13,273 nt of DNA, taken from Bacillota bacterium. GTDB lineage: Bacteria; Bacillota; Clostridia; Peptostreptococcales; Anaerovoracaceae. This document shows, one piece after another, positions 1-7,034 of this stretch; within the stretch, counting starts at the first letter, position 1, and the number at the start of each line of letters is the position of its first letter. The position numbers and the translations under genes were made by a program. Location of the stretch: assembly GCA_017619985.1 (NCBI GenBank), contig JAFZRG010000230.1, forward strand, positions 1-13,273. Direction: 5' to 3'. The notes under the pieces were generated by a model that did not search any database, had not been told where the DNA came from, and saw only the letters and a list, made by a program, of their open reading frames with translations.

Positions 1-126
1 ACGACCCCCGCGGACTGGGACGGCAGACCTCAGGCGCTGCACAACGAATATCTGTGCCCGGACGAGGAAGCCATGAAGACCGGCATCCTGATGGCGGTCA
101 TGACAGTCCTGCGGCTGCTGGCATAA
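1..126 (+). CDS. C-terminal end of a probable M20-family peptidase/amidohydrolase (partial)
   Basis: The frame is open from base 1 and ends at TAA 124-126, giving the last 41 residues of a protein whose start lies outside the window. The tail contains ALHNEYLCPDEEAMKTG followed by a hydrophobic helix ending in LRLLA. This resembles the end of M20-type metallopeptidases and amidohydrolases, where a 'LHsp.y..dee.l..G' segment carries a late metal-ligand His and is followed by a closing helix. Those enzymes hydrolyse peptide or N-acyl amide bonds in the cytoplasm using one or two zinc or manganese ions. The family call rests only on this short tail. The gene ends 21 bases before alr, so the two are probably co-transcribed. 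That a reading frame ends here is fairly certain; the family is tentative. Confidence 0.45.
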   Translation, partial: TTPADWDGRPQALHNEYLCPDEEAMKTGILMAVMTVLRLLA

Positions 127-147
127 AAACAAATACACGGTTGGAAC

Positions 148-1272
148 ATGAAAAGAACACAAAACGGTACTAATATGGAAGCGCTGAGAGATACGGTCGT
201 AAAGGTCGATCTGGGACGGATCGGCCGCAACATGGATAAGATCCGCGGCATGGTGGGCCCGGACGTGGCAGTGATGCCCGTCATCAAAGCCAACGGCTAC
301 GGCTGCGGCGCGGTGGGCATCGCCCCGACGCTCATGGAACACGGCGCGGCATATCTGGCCGTCGCCACGCTGACGGAAGCGCTGGAGCTGAGAGAGGCGT
401 ATCCGGATTATCCGCTGTTCATCCTGGGTCACACCCCGGCGAGATTTCTGGAGCACGTGGTCGATAACCGCATCACGCAGACCGTGATCAGCTACGACCA
501 TGCCAAAGCTCTGTCCGACATCGCGCTGGTGAAGGGAACGCAGGCGAGAGTCCATCTGAAGGTGGATACCGGTTTCTGCCGGCTCGGTTCGCGCGACCGG
601 GACGAACTGCTGCGCATGGCGAAACTGCCCGGTCTTGACGTGGAAGGCATCTTCTCGCATCTGGCGCTGGCCTCGGAAGAAGACGACTGGAAGCAGTACA
701 ACGATCTCTGCGCGGTCATCGCCTATCTCGAAGAAAACGGCTGCACATTCAGGTACAAGCACATCGCGGACAGCATCTCGCTGGGCGACTATCCCGAGTT
801 CCGCATGAACATGGTGCGCCCCGGCGCGCTGGTGTTCGGCCTGACGAGTTTCCACAGAGCGCATCTCGACGTCGAACAGTGCATGGGCATGGAGACCCGC
901 ATCTCCCAGATCCACGAGATCAAAGCGGGCGAAGGCGTATCCTACGACTATCTGTGGAAAGCGGCGCGGGATTCCCGCATCGGCACGGTGCCCGTGGGCT
1001 ACGCGGACGGTTATCCGCGCAACATGCGCGACAAGGGCTATCTGACGGTCCACGGGGTCAAATGCCCGACCGTCGGCGTGCTCTGCATGGACCAGCTGAT
1101 GATCGACCTGACGGACTGCCCCGAAGCGAAGGAAGGAGACGTCGCGGTCATCTACGGAGACGGATCCGGCAACACCATGAGCATCCCCGAGGCAGCCAGC
1201 CTGGCGGGGACCAACAAGAACGAGATCATTGCGCGCATTCTGAGCAGACCGCCCAGAGTGTACGTAAAATAA
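148..1272 (+). CDS. alr: Alanine racemase
   Basis: This PLP-dependent cytoplasmic enzyme interconverts L- and D-alanine and supplies D-Ala for peptidoglycan. The 374 residues fit the usual 360-390. The PLP lysine is K47 in the motif VIKANGYGCG. The C-terminal catalytic tyrosine is Y266 in GVSYDYLW. The signatures VGYADGYPR and VLCMDQLMIDL follow in the expected order, so the N-terminal TIM barrel and C-terminal beta domain both look complete. The start is not settled. ATG 148 has a modest GGTTGGA ribosome site, while ATG 175 gives MEALRDTVVKVDL, closer to typical racemase N-termini but with a poorer site. A serine or broad-specificity racemase of the same fold cannot be excluded. It lies between the M20-like tail and the S-layer/transglutaminase gene (25-base gap), a plausible cell-wall operon. 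No promoter is visible within the window. Confidence 0.93.
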   Translation: MKRTQNGTNMEALRDTVVKVDLGRIGRNMDKIRGMVGPDVAVMPVIKANGYGCGAVGIAPTLMEHGAAYLAVATLTEALELREAYPDYPLFILGHTPARFLEHVVDNRITQTVISYDHAKALSDIALVKGTQARVHLKVDTGFCRLGSRDRDELLRMAKLPGLDVEGIFSHLALASEEDDWKQYNDLCAVIAYLEENGCTFRYKHIADSISLGDYPEFRMNMVRPGALVFGLTSFHRAHLDVEQCMGMETRISQIHEIKAGEGVSYDYLWKAARDSRIGTVPVGYADGYPRNMRDKGYLTVHGVKCPTVGVLCMDQLMIDLTDCPEAKEGDVAVIYGDGSGNTMSIPEAASLAGTNKNEIIARILSRPPRVYVK

Positions 1273-1297
1273 ATCACTTACAGAAAAGGAGAGAACG

Positions 1298-2650
1298 ATG
1301 CGAAAAGCCTTAACAGCTTTTGTTTTCATCCTCGCCATGCTGCTCGCATCCGCCGGCATGGTCTACGCGGACGGAAGCATGGACAATTTCGCCCGCAGTC
1401 AGGTCTATGAAGGCCAGTTCGAGGACGTTGCAGACACAGCCTGGTACAGTTCGTTCGTCAGGGACGCCTACGAGTACGGCTTCGTGTCGGGCGACAGCGA
1501 AACGACATACAGCCCGGACGACGACATCACCATCGCGGAAGCCCTGGTGATCGCCTGCCAGCTGCACAGCATCTATTACGATGCTGAGATCGACCGCGAG
1601 CTGCAGGAGGGTGAACCCTGGTATCAGCCCTACGCGGATTACGCGATCGAAAACGGCATCATCTGGGAAGGGTATCCCTATTCGCTCAACAGCAAGGCTA
1701 CCCGCGCCATCTTCGCCGGCATCATGGCCAACGCGCTGCCCGACGAGGAACTGGCAGCCATCGGCACGATCACGGAGATCCCCGACGTGAACGATACGAC
1801 ACGCTTCTGCGCGTCCATCTATCAGCTGTACAACGCGGGCATCCTGGGCGGCGCCGACGAATACGGCACGTTCCACCCCTATGACCCTATCAAACGCAGC
1901 GAGGTGGCGGTCGTCGCACTGAACATGGCCGACGTGAGCCGCCGCAAGCCTTCGCAGCTGAAGGCCGTCCCGCAGATCACCCTGTACGCGGATTACGGCG
2001 CGACTGTGACCGTAAAGCGGGGAAATGAAGCGCCTTACCTCAGGCTCGGCTGGAGCACGTCTCCCGTGGTCATCCCGGAAGGCGCCGATGCGGAGACCAT
2101 CCTGAATTCCGCGACGCTCAACCCGATGAAGACGAACAACGCGGAGCTGGACGGGATCATCGACGGCATCTTCGCGAACATCATCACGGACGGCATGTCC
2201 ACCTATCAGAAGACGAAGGCCATCTACGACTATCTGATGGACAACTGCTACTACGGCAACGGCTACGCCTCCTGGAGCGGCAAGTACGTGATGCACGACG
2301 ACGATTACGTGGTCGTGATGGGCAAGGTCATCCTGAAGACGGGTCACGGGACCTGCGACAACTATTCCGCGGCCTTCGTGGCCATGGCGCGCCGCATCGG
2401 CCTGAACGCCTATTTCGCGCGCGGCTACGCCGGGAACCAGTCCGGCGTCCTCGATACGCACGAGATCGCGATCGTCACCATCGCGGGCGTCGATTACGTG
2501 TTCGACCCCCAGATCGACGACTACAACTCCCGCGCCGGCAAGCGTACGTACAGCCTGTTCTGCAAGCCGTTCTCCACGCAGACCGGCCGCTACAAGGGCT
2601 ATGATCTGGCCAGTGCGAAGGCGGGGTTCGGGAACTTCGCTCTGAAATAG
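1298..2650 (+). CDS. Secreted S-layer homology / transglutaminase-like protein
   Basis: The start at ATG 1298 is set by an AAAGGAGAG ribosome site. Residues 1-24 form a signal peptide (MRKA, hydrophobic core, VYA before D25). Three S-layer homology modules follow at about 41-93, 106-150 and 161-212, with the usual F.DV...WY / A...G...G / F.P...I.R.E pattern in varying completeness. Such modules normally bind pyruvylated secondary wall polymers. A linker (about 213-285) leads to a transglutaminase-like domain (about 286-410) with the triad C353 (HGTCDNYS), H388 (DTHEIA) and D403 (VFDPQID). This papain-like fold includes proteases, amidases and cross-linking enzymes, so the substrate is unknown; a wall-associated peptidase or cross-linker is an inference. 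It has no LPXTG motif or C-terminal membrane helix. It probably belongs to the alr transcription unit. Domains are confident; activity is not. Confidence 0.85.
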   Translation: MRKALTAFVFILAMLLASAGMVYADGSMDNFARSQVYEGQFEDVADTAWYSSFVRDAYEYGFVSGDSETTYSPDDDITIAEALVIACQLHSIYYDAEIDRELQEGEPWYQPYADYAIENGIIWEGYPYSLNSKATRAIFAGIMANALPDEELAAIGTITEIPDVNDTTRFCASIYQLYNAGILGGADEYGTFHPYDPIKRSEVAVVALNMADVSRRKPSQLKAVPQITLYADYGATVTVKRGNEAPYLRLGWSTSPVVIPEGADAETILNSATLNPMKTNNAELDGIIDGIFANIITDGMSTYQKTKAIYDYLMDNCYYGNGYASWSGKYVMHDDDYVVVMGKVILKTGHGTCDNYSAAFVAMARRIGLNAYFARGYAGNQSGVLDTHEIAIVTIAGVDYVFDPQIDDYNSRAGKRTYSLFCKPFSTQTGRYKGYDLASAKAGFGNFALK

Positions 2651-2657
2651 TATTGTG

Positions 2658-2687
2658 TTGACAACTCCCTTGCGTCCCCCATATAAT
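2658..2687 (+). promoter_or_regulatory. Sigma-A type promoter of the metal-ATPase operon
   Basis: A perfect TTGACA (2658-2663) and a perfect TATAAT (2682-2687) are separated by 18 bp. Transcription would begin near 2694, exactly where the riboswitch begins. The -35 box lies only 8 bases after the stop codon of the S-layer/transglutaminase gene. Confidence 0.88.
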
Positions 2688-2704
2688 ATTTGGCGCAAGG
2701 GAGT
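2664..2704. repeat. 11-bp perfect inverted repeat spanning the promoter and riboswitch 5' end
   Basis: ACTCCCTTGCG (2664-2674) and CGCAAGGGAGT (2694-2704) are exact reverse complements 19 bases apart. The left arm fills part of the promoter spacer just after the -35 box. The right arm is the predicted 5' end of the transcript and contains part of the conserved GGGAGUAG of the riboswitch. There is no T-run after it, so it is not a normal intrinsic terminator. It may be an operator, or a device acting only in transcripts that read through from upstream. Confidence 0.75.
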
Positions 2705-2812
2705 AGCTTTAAGCCTTTGATCAACAATCCCGCCGCGTTCTGCGGCTGGTCAAAGACCCGACGAAGGTAGCAAGACTTACAACAAACCTTATTGTTGCGA
2801 GTCTGCTTTTTT
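2694..2812 (+). promoter_or_regulatory. yybP-ykoY family manganese riboswitch with expression platform
   Basis: The leader carries the family's hallmarks in order: GGGAGTAGC (2699-2707), a helix CTTTGA/TCAAAG (2715-2720 with 2750-2755) enclosing TCAACA, an inner hairpin GCCGC/GCGGC (2732-2736 with 2742-2746), and the closing AGCAAGACTT (2769-2778). In this family the first and last elements meet in the metal-sensing loop, and Mn2+ binding usually turns expression on. The GCAAGACT strand is needed both for the aptamer base and for the 5' arm of the terminator that follows, so the two folds exclude each other, as in a transcriptional ON switch. The downstream gene is a P-type ATPase, a known partner of this class. 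Assignment was by eye; a covariance search was not possible. Confidence 0.85.
2770..2812 (+). terminator. Intrinsic terminator of the riboswitch expression platform
   Basis: GCAAGACT (2770-2777, one bulged A) pairs with AGTCTGC (2800-2806), and an inner stem CAACAA/TTGTTG (2780-2785 with 2792-2797) continues it. Six T residues follow (2807-2812). It lies 46 bases before the ATPase start, so it would stop transcription in the leader when the aptamer is not formed. Confidence 0.8.
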
Positions 2813-2823
2813 ATATGAAAAGA

Positions 2824-2848
2824 CTTGCAGAACCGTTCGTGCAAGGAG
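2824..2848 (+). promoter_or_regulatory. Ribosome-site hairpin before the ATPase gene
   Basis: CTTGCA (2824-2829) is the exact reverse complement of TGCAAG (2840-2845), with a 10-base loop. The right arm overlaps the first half of the AAGGAG ribosome site (2843-2848), which sits 10 bases before ATG 2859. The hairpin is short and could partly mask the site; a regulatory role is inferred only. Confidence 0.4.
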
Positions 2849-2858
2849 ATTTTACGAC

Positions 2859-5582
2859 ATGAACAAATTTTATATGGAAGGCGCCGAAGAGGTCCTCAGA
2901 GAGGTACAGAGCAGCGCCGGAGGCCTGACGAGCGCCGAAGCGGAAGCGAGGCTGGCGCGGGACGGCAAGAACAAGCTGAAGGAAGCGGAGAAGGAGAGCC
3001 TGGGACGCAAGTTCCTGAACTCCATCGCGGACCCGATGATCATCATGCTCATCGCGGCAGCGGCCATCCAGGCCGTCGTCACGGTGCTGGAGAGTGCAGG
3101 CAAACCGACGTTCGGCGATTTCGCCGACGTGGTGGTCATCCTGGTCGTGGTCATCATCAACACCATCATGAGCCTCGTGCAGGAGAGCAAGGCCGAAGCG
3201 GCCATGGAAGCCCTGATGCAGATGACCGCAGCCACGTCGAAAGTGCTGCGCGACGGCCGCCAGGTTACCCTGAAGTCCGAAGACATCGTCGTCGGCGACG
3301 TGGTGGTCTTCGAGGCGGGTGACGCGGTCCCCGCGGACTGCCGCATCCTGGAATCCTACAGCATGAAGGCCGAAGAGGCTGCCCTGACGGGCGAATCCGT
3401 GCCCGTCTCCAAGGTCATCGACGTGATGATGCTGAAAGAAGGACGTGAGGACGTGCCCCTCGGCGACCGCAAGAACATGCTTTACAGCGGTTCCACCGTC
3501 GTGTATGGCAGAGGTTCCGCCGTGGTCACCGCCACCGGCATGGCGACCGAGATGGGCAAGATCGCGGAAGTGCTGCAGCAGGCGGAAAAGGAACAGACCC
3601 CCATGCAGAAGAAGATGGCGGAGCTGTCCAAGTTCCTGACGAAGCTGGTGCTGGGCATCTGCGTCGTCGTGTTCGCTGTCGGTCTGATCGAAGCCGTCGT
3701 GCTCAGCAAGGATCCGTTCTCCTGGAAACTGCTGGGCAATGCGGGCCTCAAGACCTTCATCGCAGCCATCGCGCTGGCGGTCGCGGCCATCCCCGAAGGG
3801 CTGCCCGCGGTCGTCACGATCATCCTTTCCATCGGGGTCACGGCCATGTCCAAGAGACAGGCCCTCATCCGCAAGCTGACCGCTGTCGAAACGCTGGGCT
3901 GCACGCAGATCATCTGCTCCGACAAGACCGGTACGCTCACGCAGAACCGCATGACGGTCGTGGATACCTTTACGGACGACCCGCTGCTGCTGGCGAAAGC
4001 CATGGCGTGCTGCTCCGACGCGAAGAGAGGGCTGGGCATGCATGAAGCGATGGGTGAGCCCACGGAAGCTGCCCTCGTCAACCACGCCCACGACCTGAGA
4101 TTATATAAGGACGAACTGGATGCGAAATACCCGCGCATCGGGGAGGCTCCGTTCGATTCCATGCGCAAGATGATGTCCACCGTCCATCAGGAAGACGGCC
4201 GCATCTGCCAGTACACGAAAGGCGCGACCGAGATCGTGCTCGAACGCTGCACGCACGTGTGGAGAGACGGCAGGGCCATCCCCATCACGGACGAGTACAG
4301 AAAGCAGGTGCGCGAGATCTGCAAGCAGTTCGCGGACAGAGCGCTGCGCGTTTTAGGCGCAGCCTACCGTGAGCATGCGGCAGTCCCGGCCGATTTCGAA
4401 GCTGCTTCGCTCGAACACGACATGGTCTTCATCGGCTGCCTCGGCATGATCGATCCCTGCCGTCCGGAAGTGTACGAAGCGATCGAAGAGTGCCGCCAGG
4501 CGGGCATCCGCCCCATCATGATCACCGGCGACCACAAGGATACCGCCGTGGCCATCGGCAAGGATCTGGGCATCATCACCGACGTCTCCCAGGCCATCGA
4601 AGGCGCCGAACTGGATAAATTCTCCGACGAGGAGCTGCTGGACGAAGTCCTGAAGTATTCCGTCTACGCCCGCGTGCAGCCCGAACACAAGGTGCGCATC
4701 GTCAAGGCGTGGAGAGAGCGCGGCATGGTGACCGCCATGACCGGCGACGGCGTGAACGAAGCGCAGTCAATCAAGGCCGCGGACATCGGCATCGGCATGG
4801 GCATCACCGGCACGGACGTGACGAAGGGCGCCGCGGACATGGTCCTGGCGGACGACAACTTCGCCACGATCGTGAACGCGGTCGAGGAAGGCCGCAAGAT
4901 CTACGAGAACGTCTGCAAGGTCATCCAGTTCCAGCTGTCCACGAACATGTCCGAGGTCATCGTCATGTTCCTGTCCACGCTGCTGCACTTTACGATCCTC
5001 ACGCCGGTGCACCTGCTGTGGATCAACATGGTCACCGACTCCCTGCCGGGCCTCGCGCTGGGCATGGAAAAGGCGGAGGGCAACCTGATGCACCGCAAGC
5101 CCCGCGCATCCACCGACGGCATCTTCTCCGGCGGTGCGGGCGGAGACATGGTCTGGCAGGGCATCTACCTGGCTGCCATCGAACTGGCTGCCTACTTTAT
5201 CGGCTACCACATGGAATTCGGCACGCTGTCCGGCGTGTTCTCCGGCGCGGTCTGCGTCAACGCCATGGCCATGGCGTTCCTGACCATGAACTTCGCGGAG
5301 ATGATGTGCGCGGTCAACATGCGCTCCCGCCAGGGCTCCATCCTGTCGAAGGAAATGTTCAAGAATATGAACTGGTGGCTGTTCGGCGCGTTCTTCGTGA
5401 CCACGCTGCTGACCCTGCTGGCCGTGTACATGCCCGGCCTGCAGCAGGTCTTCGACATCGATCCCGGCACGTTCCAGACGAAGGAGCTCATCGTCTCCAT
5501 CGTGCTGGCTCTCACGACCGTACCGGTCTTTGAGATCGGCAAGGCCATCCACAGAAAGATGAGGGGCGGAGCACAGTCTTGA
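2859..5582 (+). CDS. P2-type cation-transporting ATPase, Ca2+/Mn2+ pump
   Basis: This 907-residue SERCA-like pump probably exports Mn2+ and/or Ca2+ across the cell membrane at the cost of ATP. An N-terminal cation-ATPase domain (about 1-70) precedes paired helices M1/M2. The actuator loop TGES is at 177-180, the M4 motif PEGLP at 312-316, and the phosphorylated D355 sits in DKTGTLT. Nucleotide-site KGA is at 454-456 and TGD at 556-558. Transport-site residues are kept: E313 (M4), N696 and E699 (M5), N723, T726 and D727 (M6). That pattern suits a calcium-type pump rather than a heavy-metal one. The hinge motif is odd: GDGVN is followed by E634-A-Q636 where D-A-P is nearly universal. A manganese riboswitch precedes it, which favours Mn2+ efflux, as reported for related streptococcal and lactococcal pumps. 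Its TGA overlaps the TTG start of the next gene. Confidence 0.93.
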   Translation: MNKFYMEGAEEVLREVQSSAGGLTSAEAEARLARDGKNKLKEAEKESLGRKFLNSIADPMIIMLIAAAAIQAVVTVLESAGKPTFGDFADVVVILVVVIINTIMSLVQESKAEAAMEALMQMTAATSKVLRDGRQVTLKSEDIVVGDVVVFEAGDAVPADCRILESYSMKAEEAALTGESVPVSKVIDVMMLKEGREDVPLGDRKNMLYSGSTVVYGRGSAVVTATGMATEMGKIAEVLQQAEKEQTPMQKKMAELSKFLTKLVLGICVVVFAVGLIEAVVLSKDPFSWKLLGNAGLKTFIAAIALAVAAIPEGLPAVVTIILSIGVTAMSKRQALIRKLTAVETLGCTQIICSDKTGTLTQNRMTVVDTFTDDPLLLAKAMACCSDAKRGLGMHEAMGEPTEAALVNHAHDLRLYKDELDAKYPRIGEAPFDSMRKMMSTVHQEDGRICQYTKGATEIVLERCTHVWRDGRAIPITDEYRKQVREICKQFADRALRVLGAAYREHAAVPADFEAASLEHDMVFIGCLGMIDPCRPEVYEAIEECRQAGIRPIMITGDHKDTAVAIGKDLGIITDVSQAIEGAELDKFSDEELLDEVLKYSVYARVQPEHKVRIVKAWRERGMVTAMTGDGVNEAQSIKAADIGIGMGITGTDVTKGAADMVLADDNFATIVNAVEEGRKIYENVCKVIQFQLSTNMSEVIVMFLSTLLHFTILTPVHLLWINMVTDSLPGLALGMEKAEGNLMHRKPRASTDGIFSGGAGGDMVWQGIYLAAIELAAYFIGYHMEFGTLSGVFSGAVCVNAMAMAFLTMNFAEMMCAVNMRSRQGSILSKEMFKNMNWWLFGAFFVTTLLTLLAVYMPGLQQVFDIDPGTFQTKELIVSIVLALTTVPVFEIGKAIHRKMRGGAQS

Positions 5583-6268
5583 AGGACGTTAGCAACCTCA
5601 ATCAGACAAAAGGAGAGATCCTGAAACATTCCCTGATCGCCGCTGCGGGCCTGTTCTGCTGCGGCATCGGTATATACCTGACCATTCAGGCCAACATCGG
5701 CGTGTCTCCCTGGGACGTGTTCCATCAGGGCATCGCCGGCCGTACGGGCATGCTGTACGGCAACGTTTCGGTCATCGTCGCGCTCATCGTCGTGGTGGTC
5801 GATATTTTCCTGAAGGAGCCGATCGGCATCGGCATGTTCCTGGACGCGTTCATCGTGGGCAAAGCCGTGGATCTGTGCACCAGGATCGGGTTTCTTCCGG
5901 TGCAGACGAGCCTGCCGGCGAGCATCCTCTGGCTGCTGATCGGTCAGACGATCACAGCCTGCGGCATACGGATCTACATGGGCTGCGGCCTCGGCTGCGG
6001 TCCCCGCGACACGCTGCTCGTGGCGCTGTGCAAGCGCACGGGCTGGAAGATCGGGCCGGTAACGATCGTTCTCTACGCGGTCGTGACCCTCGCAGGGTGG
6101 CTGCTGGGCGGCCAGGTCGGCATCGGCACGGTCCTGAGCGTCCTGTACGTCGGACCCGCGCTGCAGACGGTATGCCGGCTGACGCATTTCGACGCGGCGA
6201 AGATCGTACACCAGGATCTCCGCGGTTCCTGGCGCGTGCTGACAGGGAAAGACGAAAGCATTCAATGA
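5579..6268 (+). CDS. YczE/YitT-like integral membrane protein, first tandem copy
   Basis: A 229-residue polytopic membrane protein of the YczE-like family (BCR/YitT-like proteins of Bacillota), whose biochemical role is not established. Family marks are GIGIYLTIQANIGVSPWDV near the N-terminus, KEPIGIGMFLDAFIVGKAVDL, GCGLGCGPRDTLLVALCKR, and GGQVGIGTVL near the C-terminus, with about five hydrophobic helices. The start is TTG 5579-5581. It overlaps the ATPase stop TGA (5580-5582), has a purine-rich GGGGCGGAG upstream, and yields MKDVSNLN, matching MKDYTHLN of the next gene, which supports this unusual start. Translation is probably coupled to the pump. Co-transcription behind a manganese riboswitch suggests a link to metal stress or transport, but that is inference. 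Confidence 0.85.
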   Translation: MKDVSNLNQTKGEILKHSLIAAAGLFCCGIGIYLTIQANIGVSPWDVFHQGIAGRTGMLYGNVSVIVALIVVVVDIFLKEPIGIGMFLDAFIVGKAVDLCTRIGFLPVQTSLPASILWLLIGQTITACGIRIYMGCGLGCGPRDTLLVALCKRTGWKIGPVTIVLYAVVTLAGWLLGGQVGIGTVLSVLYVGPALQTVCRLTHFDAAKIVHQDLRGSWRVLTGKDESIQ

Positions 6269-6951
6269 AGGACTACACGCATTTAAACACGACAAGAAAA
6301 GAAGTCGTTCAGAACATGCTGATCGCGGCGTTCGGGCTGTTCATCTTCGGTATAGGCGTCTATCTGACGATCCACGCGAACATCGGCGTAGCTCCGTGGG
6401 ACGTTCTGAACCAGGGTCTGGCGAAGCATATCCCCATCTCGTACGGCACCGTGATGATGCTGGTCTCGCTGACCGTCATCGTCCTGGACGTCCTGATGAA
6501 GGAACCCATCGGCATGGGCATGCTGCTCGATACGGTGGTCGTCGGCAAGACCGTCGACCTCATGAACTGGTGGGATCCGGTCCCGCTCCGGCAGACGGTC
6601 CGGGGCGGCGTTCTGCTGCTCGTCATAGGGATCGTCCTGCTGGCGATCGGCATGCGCGTCTATATGGCCGTCGGCCTTGGCTGCGGTCCGAGAGACACGT
6701 TCCTCGTCGCGCTGTGCAAGCGCTTTCCGAAGCTGTCCATCGGCACGCTGAACATCATCATGTGGGCGACGGTCACGATCATCGGATGGTTCCTGGGCGG
6801 CCAGGTCGGCATCGGCACGGTCTTAAGCGTCGCGCTGATGGGGCCGGTGCTGCAGACGCTCTGCACGATGACCCATTTCAACGCGGCCGACGTGGTCCAT
6901 CAGAATCTGCTGAAAACGCTGAAGATCCTGCTGAACGGCGATGCGCAGTAA
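6265..6951 (+). CDS. YczE/YitT-like integral membrane protein, second tandem copy
   Basis: A 228-residue paralogue of the preceding gene. The two align end to end without large gaps and by eye share more than half of their residues, including GIG.YLTI.ANIGV.PWDV, KEPIG.GM, GLGCGPRDT, LVALCKR and GGQVGIGTVLSV. The ATG (6265-6267) overlaps the previous stop TGA (6266-6268) in an ATGA arrangement, and only a weak ribosome site is visible, so translation probably depends on coupling. A local duplication is the simplest origin. The two copies may form a heterodimer, since the family is small and paired copies often do so, but nothing in the sequence proves that. It is the last gene of the riboswitch operon, followed at once by an intrinsic terminator. 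Confidence 0.86.
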   Translation: MKDYTHLNTTRKEVVQNMLIAAFGLFIFGIGVYLTIHANIGVAPWDVLNQGLAKHIPISYGTVMMLVSLTVIVLDVLMKEPIGMGMLLDTVVVGKTVDLMNWWDPVPLRQTVRGGVLLLVIGIVLLAIGMRVYMAVGLGCGPRDTFLVALCKRFPKLSIGTLNIIMWATVTIIGWFLGGQVGIGTVLSVALMGPVLQTLCTMTHFNAADVVHQNLLKTLKILLNGDAQ

Positions 6952-6960
6952 AAATGCTGA

Positions 6961-6983
6961 AAACACCCGCAAGGGTGTTTTTT
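6961..6983 (+). terminator. Intrinsic terminator ending the ATPase operon
   Basis: AAACACCC (6961-6968) and GGGTGTTT (6973-6980) form a perfect stem around the tetraloop GCAA, and T residues run to 6983. It begins 10 bases after the last stop codon of the operon. The core is nearly identical to the terminator at 9504-9531. Confidence 0.92.
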
Positions 6984-6986
6984 ACT

Positions 6987-7015
6987 TTGACGGATTAAAG
7001 CATTTCTGTTATAAC
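6987..7015 (+). promoter_or_regulatory. Promoter of the repeat-protein / channel pair
   Basis: TTGACG (6987-6992) and TATAAC (7010-7015) are separated by 17 bp, immediately after the preceding terminator. Predicted transcription starts near 7022, leaving a short leader with a GGAAGAG ribosome site before ATG 7035. Confidence 0.75.
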
Positions 7016-7034
7016 AAAAACAGGAAGAGATATC

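Noticed and set aside
1310..2698. 462-codon open frame on the minus strand opposite the S-layer/transglutaminase gene
   Set aside because: It is a shadow of GC-rich third codon positions: the composition is His/Asp/Val/Arg-rich low-complexity, with no motif, and the plus-strand gene has a ribosome site, signal peptide and recognisable domains.
2664..2704. Inverted repeat as an intrinsic terminator for the S-layer gene
   Set aside because: No T-run follows the right arm, the loop is 19 bases and contains a perfect -10 box.
2811..4091. Long minus-strand frame opposite the ATPase
   Set aside because: His/Asp/Gly-rich product without family resemblance; it covers the coding strand of an unmistakable P-type ATPase and the riboswitch terminator.
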